Positions 46,203 to 55,652 of a stretch of DNA of 64,000 bases are shown here, piece by piece. The position numbers were made by a program, and so were the translations under genes. The stretch comes from Frankia alni ACN14a. GTDB taxonomy: Bacteria > Actinomycetota > Actinomycetes > Frankiales > Frankiaceae. The stretch spans positions 5,202,962 through 5,266,961 of the forward strand of contig NC_008278.1 of assembly GCF_000058485.1 (NCBI RefSeq), in the 5' to 3' direction. The notes beneath the pieces were generated by a model. The model saw only the letters and a program-made list of their open reading frames with translations, had not been told where the DNA came from and made no database searches. Every line of letters begins with the position of its first letter. Positions within the stretch are counted from its first letter, which is position 1.

Positions 46203-46676
46203 ATGACATCGACGAGTGTGGGCGCGCCAGGTTTCACCGCCAGCGCCAGCGACAAGACCACCGTCACCCTCGACCATGCCGGAGGTGGTGTCCTGCCCGC
46301 GGCCACCTGCCTGTGGCTGCTCGCCGGCGAGCAGGTGGGCCGGGTCGCGTTCCGCGCGGACGGGGAGATCCTCGTCCTGCCGGTGAACTACGTGCTGGAC
46401 GGGGACGCGATCGCGTTCCGCACGGCCACCGGCTCCAAGCTGGCCGCGGCGCTCGAGGAGGACGCCGTCGGATTCGAGGTCGACGGCCACGACCCGGTGG
46501 CCCGGGCGGGCTGGAGCGTCCTGATCAACGGCAGGGCGGTGGCGGTCACCGACCGGCAGACCCTGGCCCGGCTGGAGAAGACCGGGCTCGCCCCGTGGGC
46601 GGACCGCATCGAGCACCCGCACTGGGTGCGCATCCTGCCCGAGTCGATGACCGGCCGGGTCGTCGCCCACTCCTGA
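46203..46676 (+). CDS. Pyridoxamine 5'-phosphate oxidase family protein
   Basis: 157 residues: CLWLLAGEQVGRVAFRADGE, VLPVNYVLDGDAIAFRTATG, SKLAAALEEDAVGFEVDGHD and HPHWVRILPESMTGR. This matches small flavin/F420-binding split-barrel proteins common in actinobacteria. ATG 46203 has GAGGGGAAG at 46190-46198. It stands alone after the M20 operon. Confidence 0.88.
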   Translation: MTSTSVGAPGFTASASDKTTVTLDHAGGGVLPAATCLWLLAGEQVGRVAFRADGEILVLPVNYVLDGDAIAFRTATGSKLAAALEEDAVGFEVDGHDPVARAGWSVLINGRAVAVTDRQTLARLEKTGLAPWADRIEHPHWVRILPESMTGRVVAHS

Positions 46677-46765
46677 CCCGCCCACACCTGACCCCCACGC
46701 GCCCGCGCCGGGCGGCCGGCCGGACGGGCGGACGAGCGGCCGGGCGGACGGCAGCCGAGCGGGTG

Positions 46766-48565
46766 TCAGTCCAGGCCGACGGCGAGCAGGCAGACGTCGT
46801 CGTCGCGCCCGGCGGGGGTGGTGATCTCGGTGAGGATCCCGTCGCACAGGTCCTCCAGGCCACCGCCGCGCCCGGGCTGGCCGTCCGCGCCGGGGCCGGA
46901 TGCGGCCCCGGCGCTGGCAGCGGCGGCGAACGCGTCGAGGCCCAGCGACAGCGACGCCCCCCGCCGCTCCACCAGCCCGTCGCTGTAGAGCAGCAGCCGG
47001 CAGCCGGGCGGCAGCGACAACTCGCTCTGTCCGTACTGGTGACCCGGCACTGCGCCGAGAATCGGACCGTGCACCTGTTCGAGGTAGCGCGTGGACGATC
47101 CGGCGATCAGCAGCGGCGGCGGGTGGCCCGCGCAGGACCAGGTCAACCACCGCTCGCCCGGCGTGAGGTGGGCGACGACGGCGGTGGCCAGCGTCTCGTC
47201 GCCCTGACCGGCGAGGTTCGCGGCGAGCTGGGTGGTGATCTCGGCCGGGCTCCGGCCCTGCAGCGCGTATGCCCGGGTGGCCTGGTGGAGCTCCGCCATG
47301 ATCGCGATCGCGCCGAGGCCGTGGCCCCCGACGTCGCCGACGACGACCATGAGCGCGCCGTCCGGCAGCACGATGGCGTCGTACCAGTCGCCGCCGATGC
47401 CGACGTCCCGACTCGCCGGCAGGTACCGGGCGCTGAGTCGCACTCCGACCGGATCGGGCAGCCGCTGCGGCAGGATCGCCCGTTGCAGGACGGCGACCAG
47501 TGTCGTCTGGCGCTCGTACAGCCGGGCCCGTTCGAGGGCGTGGGCGCAGATCCCGGCGAGGGTCTGCAGGAAAGCCTGATCACCCGGGTCGAAGTCGCGG
47601 GGCAGGTTCCAGACGAGCACGAGGACGCCGATGAGCCGGCCGGAGACGACCAGCGGCAGGTGGGCGCTGGCGTTCAGCCCGAGGACCCGCACCGTCTGGA
47701 CCCGGTCCGGGTAGTCGGCGAGGTACTCGGCCCGGCTGCGGTGATAGCGGGGCCGCCGGTCGCGCACGACGTCGGCGGCGGCGGCCGGCCCGCGGATCGG
47801 CAGGGCCTGCCACATCGCGAGGACCGGCGAGGTCTCCGGGTGCACGATGCTGCGGTAGAGCTCGCCGTCCTCACCGTGGAGCATGACCGCGGCGAAGACG
47901 ATCCCGAGGTCGGCGGCGGCGGTGTGCACGACCACGTCGCCGAGTTCGTCGACGGTCAGGGCCTGCCCGATCGCGTGGGTGAGGTCGAGCAGGCGGGCGG
48001 CACGCCACAGCGCGGTGGAGCCGGGGCCCCCGCCGTCGCGGTCCGTCTGCACCGAGCTGACGTCGCCGACCAGCCCGACCATCCGCGCCGCGCCGTCCGT
48101 GCCGTCCCGTACCACGGCCCCGCGGGCCTGGATCCAGCGGATCGAGCCGTCCGGGCGCAGGATCCGGTACTCCTCCAGGACGGCGCCGGCGGTGCGGGCG
48201 GCGTCGGACAGCGTCGTGCGCACGTCCGCCACGTCCTCCGGGTGGACCGTGGCGAGGGCGGCGTCGATGGTCCCGTCGAACTCGCCCGGGGCGAGACCGC
48301 ACAGCGCGGCCGCCTGTTCGTCGCAGACGAGCCGACCACTGGCCGGCTCCCAGCTCCACACGCCGATCCCGGCGCCGGCCAGGGTCAGCGACAGATCGGC
48401 GACCTCGGCGGTGGGACGCACCACCGCCGGGCCCGCCGGGGCGGTGTGTCCGGCGGTGGTGCGTCCGGCGACGGCGTCGGCCAGATACCGCGGGTCGCCC
48501 GGGCGGCTTCGTCCCGGCCAGCGGCCCCGCAGTGCACGGACCGCGCGACCTGCCCGCAGTCCCAC
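46766..48565 (-). CDS. PAS-GAF-SpoIIE (PP2C) serine phosphatase
   Basis: About 599 residues. PAS (about 55-170) has GIGVWSWEPASGRLVCDEQA and YRILRPDGSIRWIQARG; GAF (about 195-350) has ADLGIVFAAVMLHG and LPLVVSGRLIGVLVLVW. The SpoIIE domain (about 370-599) follows, with VGIGGDWYDAIVLPDG, VVVGDVGGHGLGAI and RDDDVCLLAVG, whose Asp residues bind metal. It probably dephosphorylates an anti-anti-sigma factor. GTG 48565 is my choice, but the start is uncertain between 48420 and 48600. Confidence 0.88.
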   Translation of the reverse strand: MGLRAGRAVRALRGRWPGRSRPGDPRYLADAVAGRTTAGHTAPAGPAVVRPTAEVADLSLTLAGAGIGVWSWEPASGRLVCDEQAAALCGLAPGEFDGTIDAALATVHPEDVADVRTTLSDAARTAGAVLEEYRILRPDGSIRWIQARGAVVRDGTDGAARMVGLVGDVSSVQTDRDGGGPGSTALWRAARLLDLTHAIGQALTVDELGDVVVHTAAADLGIVFAAVMLHGEDGELYRSIVHPETSPVLAMWQALPIRGPAAAADVVRDRRPRYHRSRAEYLADYPDRVQTVRVLGLNASAHLPLVVSGRLIGVLVLVWNLPRDFDPGDQAFLQTLAGICAHALERARLYERQTTLVAVLQRAILPQRLPDPVGVRLSARYLPASRDVGIGGDWYDAIVLPDGALMVVVGDVGGHGLGAIAIMAELHQATRAYALQGRSPAEITTQLAANLAGQGDETLATAVVAHLTPGERWLTWSCAGHPPPLLIAGSSTRYLEQVHGPILGAVPGHQYGQSELSLPPGCRLLLYSDGLVERRGASLSLGLDAFAAAASAGAASGPGADGQPGRGGGLEDLCDGILTEITTPAGRDDDVCLLAVGLD

Positions 48566-48759
48566 CTCCGCGCCGCCCTCTCCCCTCGCAACGACGCCCG
48601 GCCCGTGGCCGCGACCTGGGCGGGCCGGAACCGATGCTCCGGCCTGCCCGGTAATCCTCCCCCGGCGCACCCCTGGGCACACTGTGGGGCCCGTAGCCGA
48701 CCGACCCGGCAGCGACGCTCGCGTCGGCGGAACCGAGCGTGGGCCCGCTGCGCGCGGGA

Positions 48760-49557
48760 CTATTCGAGAATGTCGATGACACCGGCCGCGTCGAAGCCCC
48801 GCAGCAGCGACTCGTTGGCGGAGATCAGGTGGCGACGCCAGAACCGCTCGGCCTCGTCCGCCTCGCCGGCGCGGACCAGGCTGATCAGCTTCTCGTAGGC
48901 CCGGACCGCCCGGCGGTACTGCAACTGCACCTCGTCCGGCTCGGACTCGAAGTGCGACCTCGTCGCGGTCGCCATGTGCCGGGCGAGGATCTCCTGGATC
49001 ATGCCGGCCGTGACCACGAGCGCCCGGTTGCCGGACTGCTCGACGACGACCTCGTGGAACCGGGCGAAGCCGGCTCCGACGGCGCCACCGCTGTCGTCCT
49101 GGGCCAGGTTGGCGGTCAGGTCGTCGAGCGCCGCGACGAGCGCCGCGATCGCGTCGTCGGAACCCCGGTCGGCGACCAGCCATGCGGCCAGCGGTTCGAT
49201 CCCGAGGCGCGCGACGAGCACCTCACCGAGGGTGGTGCCCGCGACGGCGAGCAGCAGCCCGGCCGGGCGGGCGACCATCTCGGGGCCCGGTACCCGGATG
49301 CGGGCGCCGGTGCGGGAGCCACGACGGACCTCGACGAGGGACTCGGCCTCCAGCACCCGCACGGCCTCGCGCAACGTCGGGCGGGAGACGCCGAAGTGAG
49401 CCATGAGCTCCGCCTCGCGGGGCAGGTAGTCGCCGTCGCGCAGCTCGCCCGTGACGATCATGCGGCGCAGTCTGCGGGTGAGCAGTTCGGCCGTCTTCGG
49501 GGACCGCACGTCCGCCCCGGACCGGCCCTCCGGCAGAGAGAAGACCGGCGCGGCCAT
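48760..49557 (-). CDS. FadR-type GntR-family transcriptional regulator
   Basis: 265 residues. A winged helix-turn-helix (about residues 15-85) reads LRDGDYLPREAELMAHFGVS followed by RPTLREAVRVLEAESLV. An all-helical FCD domain follows, with ARFHEVVVEQSGNRAL carrying the metal-type His. ATG 49557 has GAGGAG upstream. FadR-type members sense acyl-CoA or organic acids; the crotonase-like gene upstream is the likely target, together with its own promoter. Confidence 0.92.
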   Translation of the reverse strand: MAAPVFSLPEGRSGADVRSPKTAELLTRRLRRMIVTGELRDGDYLPREAELMAHFGVSRPTLREAVRVLEAESLVEVRRGSRTGARIRVPGPEMVARPAGLLLAVAGTTLGEVLVARLGIEPLAAWLVADRGSDDAIAALVAALDDLTANLAQDDSGGAVGAGFARFHEVVVEQSGNRALVVTAGMIQEILARHMATATRSHFESEPDEVQLQYRRAVRAYEKLISLVRAGEADEAERFWRRHLISANESLLRGFDAAGVIDILE

Positions 49558-49650
49558 GGGATCGACTCCTCGCATTGCACAGAACGTCGGACGCCGCGGA
49601 TGACCGCCGCACTTCCGGTCAGGGCCGCGGGATCGCGGCAACACAGCCAT

Positions 49651-49676
49651 GCTACTACAGAGTAAACCTAGTTAGC
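49651..49676. promoter_or_regulatory. AT-rich operator-like site ahead of the GntR gene
   Basis: The stretch begins GCTACTACAGAG and ends ACCTAGTTAGC; the ends GCTA/TAGC are complementary. The octamer ACCTAGTT is shared with the sites at 61803-61827 (reverse) and 63258-63282. Confidence 0.5.
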
Positions 49677-49778
49677 TTTGAGGCGATTGCGACCCCGGTG
49701 ACCCGTGATGCGTGCCCGGTCGCAAAACGATACCTGCCGGATCGGACCGGGCGGCGGGCGCGCCCGACGACGTGACCA

Positions 49779-50564
49779 TCACCGCACCTCGTACCCGCCG
49801 CGGGTCGTCGGCTGGGTGCGTGACGTGCCCGGCGGGGTCGCGACCTGCACGTAGAGCAGGCCGGTGCGCAGGGCCTGCGTCCGTGTGGAGTCCAGGGACT
49901 CCCAGATCGCCCGCACGGTCTGCTGGACCGCCACGGTCGGATGGCGGGCGATGCGCTCCGCGATGTCCTGCGCCCGCGACCACAGCTGGTCACGGGGGAC
50001 GACCTCACTGACGAAACCGATCTCGTGGGCCCGCCTGGCCGACATCCGCTCGTCGTTACCGAGCAGCGCCATGCGCAGCACCTCGCCGATCGGGATGCGC
50101 CGCGCCAGCCCGATCGGCTCCAGCGCCGCGGTCATGCCGAAGGTGACGTGCGGGTCGAAGAAGGTCGCACCCTCGCCGGCGATGATGATGTCGGCCTCGT
50201 TCAGCCAGTACAGCGCCCCGCCCGCGGCCATGCCCTGCACCGCGCACACGAGCGGCTTCCAGCACTGGTTGAACTTCGGGGAGAGGTAGGCGGCCGGGTC
50301 GACCTGCTTGAGGGGCTCCTTCGCGAGGTCGTAGCCCTCGACCACGTCGACGCCGGTGCTGAAGGCGCGCTCCCCCTGCGCCCGCAGGACGACGACGTGC
50401 ACGTCGTCGGTGACGGCGGCGAAGTCCCAGATCGCCCGGAAGTCGTCCAGCACCTCCTGGTTGAACGCGTTGAGCCGGTCAGGCCGGTTGAGGGTCAGGG
50501 TGAGGACATGATCATCACCGAGCGTGACGAGGACGCTCTTCAACACGGGTACCTCGGCCGGCAT
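49779..50564 (-). CDS. Enoyl-CoA hydratase/isomerase (crotonase) family protein
   Basis: 261 residues with the crotonase fold: LTLTLNRPDRLNAFNQEVLD, VVVLRAQGERAFSTGVDV and the oxyanion section VCAVQGMAAGGALYWLNEAD. The two glutamates of true hydratases seem absent: the first position is Leu/Tyr in GGALYWL and the second is His in FFDPHVTFGM. It may therefore be a thioesterase, isomerase or other crotonase-fold enzyme. ATG 50564 has GAGGAGG upstream. It is followed by the GntR gene. Confidence 0.87.
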   Translation of the reverse strand: MPAEVPVLKSVLVTLGDDHVLTLTLNRPDRLNAFNQEVLDDFRAIWDFAAVTDDVHVVVLRAQGERAFSTGVDVVEGYDLAKEPLKQVDPAAYLSPKFNQCWKPLVCAVQGMAAGGALYWLNEADIIIAGEGATFFDPHVTFGMTAALEPIGLARRIPIGEVLRMALLGNDERMSARRAHEIGFVSEVVPRDQLWSRAQDIAERIARHPTVAVQQTVRAIWESLDSTRTQALRTGLLYVQVATPPGTSRTQPTTRGGYEVR

Positions 50565-51098
50565 GGCGTTGCCTCCTCGTATCGGCGATCCGCCGGCGCC
50601 TCGGCGGGCCAGACGGCGCACAGGGCGCGGCCCCTACGGCGACGCACTCGAGGAACATATATAACTCAGTAGGCGAAGACGGTTCAACCCTTCCGGGTCG
50701 GTGCCCTCACGGCGACCTGCGCCCGCCGCCGCAATCGTCCTCCCTACGGGCTTCCAGGTAACCTTTCCCGCCAGCCCGCCGAATGTCCTGCCGGACGGAC
50801 GGACGGACGGGCGGGCGGCCCGGCCGGCCAGGCGGCTCTGATATGCGAAGTTCTCGGCGGGCCCACCGCGCGACGCAACTCGCCGGATCAGTACGTACCT
50901 CCGTGATCAGCGAAACCGACCGGGCCCGTCGGGATGAATCACACAGGCCGGACAACTCGCCACACTCTGTGCCACCGCCACACCGGCGAGAGGTCCCGAT
51001 TTGCCGCCGCAGTCGGCGTCGCGCACCACCGACGGGCTCGGAACCGCCTCGCCGGCACCACATTCTCGACAGCAGCCCACCCAAACCTCGACGGACGG
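50565..51098. other. Intergenic region upstream of the crotonase gene
   Basis: 534 bp without a supported gene. It contains an AT-rich island (GAACATATATAACTCAGTAG at 50652-50671) that is probably the crotonase promoter or operator, and a tetranucleotide run of GGAC repeats at about 50795-50812. Sequence nearer 51098, after the glycosyltransferase stop, is less G+C rich than the average. Confidence 0.5.
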
Positions 51099-52304
51099 TC
51101 AGCCACGATCCGGATGGAACACCCACGCCCGCAGGAGCATAAACCGGACGATAGTGGCCAGAACGCCGCTGGCCAGCACGGTGACTATCTCCGAGAGCAC
51201 CCCCGAGGTCTGCCACAGCAGATGCAGAATGGCCAGCGCCGCACTGGAGATGATCAGGCCCACCCCGAAGACCATCGCGGACTCCACGAACTGGCGTGCC
51301 CACCGCTGACGGCCGGTGCGACGGAACGTGAAGCGGCGATTCGCCCAGGTGTTTCCCACCACCGTGACGCACAGGGCGAGGAGGTTGGCGTCGAATGCCG
51401 ACAGGACTGCCCTGAGTAGGGCGTAGAGGACGACGTACGACAGGGTCGAGATGGTTCCGATGATCGCGAACGGGCCGAGCTGGGCCCTCATCCGGGCCGG
51501 CAGCCGCGCCGAGGCCAGCTCGGCCGGCAGCTCGACGCGCCCCCGACCAGCGAGGATGCGCAGCCCCACCCCCCACATCCCACGCAGGTCCTCCAGTGCG
51601 GTGGCGACGACGTCGACCCGCGAGTCCGGGTCGTCCACCCAGTCGACGGGCACCTCGTGAATCCGCAACCGATTACGGTCGGCCAGCAACAGCAGCTCGG
51701 TGTCGAAGAACCAGTTATCGTTGCGGACCGCGGGCAGCAGTATCCGGGCCACGTCTGACCGCATTGCCTTGAAACCACACTGGGCATCCCGGAACGAGCT
51801 CCGGAAGAATACCCGAAGCAGACTGTTGTAGCAGCGGGAGATGATTTCCCGCTTCGGGCCGCGGACGACTCGGGCGCCGCGCCGAAGTCGGGATCCTATG
51901 GCAATCTCGGAATGCCCGGACAACAACGGTGCCGTCAGCGGGAGGAACGCATCGAGATCGGTGGAAAGGTCAACGTCCATGTAACAGACAATATCGGCGT
52001 CCGATGCCGACCACGCCTCGCGCAGCGCCAGACCCCGACCTTTGACATCGAGATGACGAACCTGGACTCGAGGCAGTTCCTCTGCCAACCGGTCGGCGAC
52101 GATCAGTGTTCGATCCGTACTGGCGTTGTCGACGATCGTGATGCGCCACTCATAGGGATACCGGTCGGTCAGATAGGTGTGCAGGCGACGCACACTTTTT
52201 TCCAGCACCGCCTCCTCGTTGTAGACCGGAATCATCACCTCGACGAGGTTCAGGGCGGGGGGTTTCGACGTGCGCGGCGCAACCGCGCCAGTCAGCGACT
52301 GCAT
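51099..52304 (-). CDS. Polyprenol-phosphate glycosyltransferase (GT2, DPM1-like) fused to GtrA
   Basis: 401 residues. The GT2 domain (1-250) has VEVMIPVYNEEAVLEKSVRR, VDNASTDRTLIVADRL and the metal-binding CYMDVDLSTDLDAF. The GtrA-type membrane domain (about 275-400, four helices) has FAIIGTISTLSYVVLYALLR and TWANRRFTFRRTG. It should load a sugar onto undecaprenyl-phosphate and help flip it. ATG 52304 has a perfect AAGGAGG. Its codons are visibly less G+C rich than those of neighbours. It is paired with the GT39 gene, as in ykcC-ykcB. Confidence 0.9.
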   Translation of the reverse strand: MQSLTGAVAPRTSKPPALNLVEVMIPVYNEEAVLEKSVRRLHTYLTDRYPYEWRITIVDNASTDRTLIVADRLAEELPRVQVRHLDVKGRGLALREAWSASDADIVCYMDVDLSTDLDAFLPLTAPLLSGHSEIAIGSRLRRGARVVRGPKREIISRCYNSLLRVFFRSSFRDAQCGFKAMRSDVARILLPAVRNDNWFFDTELLLLADRNRLRIHEVPVDWVDDPDSRVDVVATALEDLRGMWGVGLRILAGRGRVELPAELASARLPARMRAQLGPFAIIGTISTLSYVVLYALLRAVLSAFDANLLALCVTVVGNTWANRRFTFRRTGRQRWARQFVESAMVFGVGLIISSAALAILHLLWQTSGVLSEIVTVLASGVLATIVRFMLLRAWVFHPDRG

Positions 52305-52453
52305 GGTTCCTCCTTGGGCGGCCAGATGGCCGGGGCCGGCATTTACGGCCGGCGAAGGCGGGCGGCGAAGGCGGGCGGCCCGGGACGGCCGATGGGGACG
52401 GCTGGGATCACCAGCCGAACGAACGCGGGCGAGGCCGGTCGATCCGGGTCGGC

Positions 52454-54760
52454 CTAGGCCGTCGGCGCCTGGCAGTCGTAGAGGTTCAGCGAGAAGGCGT
52501 CCGCGAGAATGCGGAAGTCCTGCAGGAGTTCCACCGGCGAAATGTCGATGGCGGGCTTCGGGATCCCGCCGGCACCGAACGGCGAGGCCGGCGCACCACC
52601 CGTTGCGGCACCCCCGACGCCAGGGACACCCGGCGCACCACCCGGTGCCGCCTGGCCGAGCAGCGACACCAGGCCACTGCCCCCGCCGTACTTCGCCGCG
52701 GGCACGAGGGTGCAGGAGTGCCGCACCCAGGCGTCCCGCTCCCCGGCGATCGGCGCGGCCAACGCGCTTATCAGGCTCCCGCCGGAGGCACCCCCGCCGA
52801 GCAGCAGCACGTGGCGCAGGGCATGGGAACGGACGAGGGCGGCGAGACCAGAGACGGTCGGCGCCGGGTCGCTGCCGAGGAAGCCGCCCATCGGCATCAC
52901 CGCCTCGCCGGTGTGGGCGATGGTCGGCGCGGCCAGCGGATCGGTGTCGACCGCGACCAGGAACTTCGCGCCCTCTCGGTGGGCCCGCAGGTAGGCGAGC
53001 AACGAGGGGGTGACCAGGTCGACGGACAATCCCCTCGTCACCGGCTGCGCCGACCGGGTGAGCTGGGGGAACGCCTCGGTGAGCTGACGCAGCGCACGGA
53101 GGGCCGGGTTGTCCGCCAGCTGCGCCGGAAGCGCGAGGTCGAGTGGGCTGGACGTGGTCCTCGGCGGGCCGACGACGGGGTCGCTGCCCTGGCTCGGATG
53201 GCGCAGCGGGGTGAGTGCGAACGCCGTGGGCGCGGCCAGCACGACGGCCAGGGCGAGCACGCCGGCGAGGGCCGCGGTGGCCGGTGCCGCGCGCCCGCGC
53301 GCCGGTTCGCCCGGGCCCCCCGCGCGCCGGGCGGCCCAGGCGGCGAGCGCCAGCATCCCGGCGCTGATCACCGCGGCGACGATCAGAGTGGGCCGCAACC
53401 AGGCGTTCCACGTCGGGGTGCGCCGCAGGACCAGCACGGCGACGGCCACGGTCGAGACCAGGCCGGCGACGGCGGCCAGGGTGGTGGGCACCCGCCCGCC
53501 GGCACCCACGCCCCCGGCCGACCAGGCCGCCGCGGCCAGGGCGAAGCCCACGCCGACCAGAGCGGCGAACGCCGGGGCCGCCTCCCCGACGTAGTACGGG
53601 TGGAACGCGCCCCGGGCGAAGCTGAGGACCAGCCAGCACAGCAGCGCCCAGGTTCCCCAGAGCAGCACCGCCGCGCGGGCCGGGTCGGTCCGCGGGGCCC
53701 GCCGGCGCTGCCACAGGCCGAGCAGCGCCGCTGCCACCGCCACCGGGATGAGCCAGGCGATCAGGCCGCCGGTGGTGGCGTCGAAGAACCGGCCCGGCCC
53801 CCGCCGGGAGCCGAGCACCGCACCGAAGGCGCCCTGGCCGCCGCTGCCGTCGACCCGCCCCAGCCCGTTGTAACCGAAGACCAGATCCCGGACGGTGTTG
53901 TCGGTCGAACCGCCCACGAACGGGCGGTGTGCCTTCGGAGTCAGGTCGACCAGGGCCATCCAGGCCCCGCTCGCCACCACCAGCGCGAGCGTGGCGGCGC
54001 CGAGCAGGGCCAGCCGGCGGCGCAGCCCGCCCGGGGCCGCAACCAGGTAGACCAGGCCGAGGGCGGGCACAACGAGGTAGGCCTGCAACATCTTCGCGTC
54101 GAACGCGAGGCCCACGCAGACGGCGGCCAGGGCGAGCAGCCGGCCGCTGTCCTGGCGCACGGAGGCGACCAGCGCCCAGGCCGCCAGCACCAGCAGCATC
54201 ACCATGAACGGGTCGGGGTTGTTGAATCGCGCCGTGCTGACGAACACCGGGGTGACGGTCAGGGCGAGGGCGGCGACGAGCCCGCCCAGGGCGCCGACCT
54301 GCGCGCGCACCGCGTGGTACAGGGCGAACACCGTCACAGTCCCGGCGGCGGCGGCCGGCACCAGCAGGCTCCAGCTCGACAGGCCGAACATCCACACGCT
54401 CGCCGCCTGCACCCACAACGCGAGCGGCGGCTTGTCGACGGTGATGAAGCCGGCCGGGTCGAGAGCGCCGAACACATAGTTGTGCCACGAACCACTCATC
54501 GAACGGGCCGCGGCGGCGTAGTAGACGTTGCCGTAACCGTTGCGGTCCAGCCGCCACAGATTGAGCACCGCTCCGAAGATCAGGACTGCGGCCAGTGCCG
54601 CCCATTCCACCGGGCGACTCAGGCGGATTCCCGTGCATCCGCTCGCTTCGTCGCCCGCCGGCTCGGAAAATAAGGACGGGCGCTCATCGGATAGCCTGGT
54701 AGAGCTGTTTTCACCGCCGGCCCTCGCGTCGGTGATCTGCGTGTCCCGGGTGGCCTTCAT
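52454..54760 (-). CDS. GT39/ArnT-like membrane glycosyltransferase (YkcB-like)
   Basis: 768 residues. After a cytoplasmic N-terminus, about twelve membrane segments (65-520) include NGYGNVYYAAAARSMSG with the catalytic-type acidic loop and ITVDKPPLALWVQAASVWMF. An extracytoplasmic domain (about 560-768) contains LVAVDTDPLAAPTIAHTGEA and MPMGGFLGSDPAPT. It would transfer the polyprenol-linked sugar made by the GT2-GtrA partner to a cell-envelope acceptor. ATG 54760 has AAGGAG five bases upstream. Confidence 0.9.
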   Translation of the reverse strand: MKATRDTQITDARAGGENSSTRLSDERPSLFSEPAGDEASGCTGIRLSRPVEWAALAAVLIFGAVLNLWRLDRNGYGNVYYAAAARSMSGSWHNYVFGALDPAGFITVDKPPLALWVQAASVWMFGLSSWSLLVPAAAAGTVTVFALYHAVRAQVGALGGLVAALALTVTPVFVSTARFNNPDPFMVMLLVLAAWALVASVRQDSGRLLALAAVCVGLAFDAKMLQAYLVVPALGLVYLVAAPGGLRRRLALLGAATLALVVASGAWMALVDLTPKAHRPFVGGSTDNTVRDLVFGYNGLGRVDGSGGQGAFGAVLGSRRGPGRFFDATTGGLIAWLIPVAVAAALLGLWQRRRAPRTDPARAAVLLWGTWALLCWLVLSFARGAFHPYYVGEAAPAFAALVGVGFALAAAAWSAGGVGAGGRVPTTLAAVAGLVSTVAVAVLVLRRTPTWNAWLRPTLIVAAVISAGMLALAAWAARRAGGPGEPARGRAAPATAALAGVLALAVVLAAPTAFALTPLRHPSQGSDPVVGPPRTTSSPLDLALPAQLADNPALRALRQLTEAFPQLTRSAQPVTRGLSVDLVTPSLLAYLRAHREGAKFLVAVDTDPLAAPTIAHTGEAVMPMGGFLGSDPAPTVSGLAALVRSHALRHVLLLGGGASGGSLISALAAPIAGERDAWVRHSCTLVPAAKYGGGSGLVSLLGQAAPGGAPGVPGVGGAATGGAPASPFGAGGIPKPAIDISPVELLQDFRILADAFSLNLYDCQAPTA

Positions 54761-55184
54761 GAAACTCCTTCCGTACCCCTCGCATACCGCTGAGACGGTA
54801 GAGCGACGGTGTGACCCGCCGCATCCGAAGGAACCCCGTTCGGGGTAGGAATCAGGATCCTCATCCGGGTCTTCCCCGCCCCTCCGCGGGAGTCTGTTCT
54901 CGCACATCGGAGCGGGCGGCATTGACGGCATGGCCAGGCTGCGGGATAACCTTTTCGATGTAGCCGACAGTGGGGTCCGGTGAAGGCATGCCGAGCCCGG
55001 GTGGAGTGGGTGTGGCGGCGCACTCACTCCACCCGGGGCCGGATCATGCACGGCCTCCCACAAAGGTGGTGTACGGCTGATCCCCTGCCCGACCCTCGGA
55101 TGAATTTCCGGACTGTCGGCGATGGGCCGGTGATGCTCCTCCGGAGCGGTCGGGTAAACCGGAGTGGACAGGGAGAGGAGCACG
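54761..55184. other. Divergent regulatory region with a large hairpin
   Basis: 424 bp between the GT39 gene and the LuxR-type gene. It contains a small CCCCGTTCGGGG hairpin near 54834-54845 and the long inverted repeat at 54996-55037. I see no protein gene. Confidence 0.55.
54996..55037. promoter_or_regulatory. 17-bp inverted repeat (hairpin) upstream of the LuxR-type gene
   Basis: Left arm CCCGGGTGGAGTGGGTG and right arm CACTCACTCCACCCGGG pair in 16 of 17 positions around an 8-base loop. There is no U-rich tail on either side. Placed 148 bp before the LuxR-type start, it could be a 5' untranslated structure, a small RNA or a regulator site. Confidence 0.6.
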
Positions 55185-55652
55185 ATGGGCCCAGTGGTTT
55201 CGGACTCGTCCGCCGTGCAGGTGCGCCTGCACCGGACGATGACCGCCGCCGGCTTCGACCGAGCGTCGGGTCCTTTCACCACCGAGAACCAACCGACCGA
55301 CGCGCGGACCCAGCGGGAACGGGTTCGCCTGGCCCAGATCGAGCTGTTGGAGCTCAGCGCGCAGCTCACAACGCCCCACCTGCGACGCCAGATCCTGCGC
55401 ATCTACTCGCTGCTACGCAGTGAGCCGGTGACGCAGAGTCCGGCGAAGCCACCGCCCTTCCGTCTCACTCTGCGTGAGATGGAGGTGCTCACTCTGGTGG
55501 CCACAGGCTGCTCCAACGTCGAGGCGGCGGAGCAGCTCACCATCCGGGCCGAGACGGTCAAGACCTACATGCGCAGCATCATGCGCAAGATGGGCGTCCG
55601 GAACCGGACCGCGGCGGTGCACACCGCCCGGCAGATCGGTCTGCTGGACTGA
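55185..55652 (+). CDS. LuxR-type helix-turn-helix regulator without receiver domain
   Basis: 155 residues. The C-terminal 65 residues are a clear LuxR/NarL DNA-binding domain: LTLREMEVLTLVATGCSNVE, AAEQLTIRAETVKTYMRSIM and RKMGVRNRTAAVHTARQIG. The N-terminal 85 residues have no receiver or sensor motif but contain a helical LAQIELLELSAQLTTPHLRR. ATG 55185 has GGGAGAGGAG before it. It is divergent from the GT39-GT2 pair and may control it. Confidence 0.85.
   Translation: MGPVVSDSSAVQVRLHRTMTAAGFDRASGPFTTENQPTDARTQRERVRLAQIELLELSAQLTTPHLRRQILRIYSLLRSEPVTQSPAKPPPFRLTLREMEVLTLVATGCSNVEAAEQLTIRAETVKTYMRSIMRKMGVRNRTAAVHTARQIGLLD

Noticed and set aside
50707-51576. Minus-strand ORF beyond the glycosyltransferase
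   Set aside because: It overlaps the GT2-GtrA gene in another frame and reads as low-complexity sequence.
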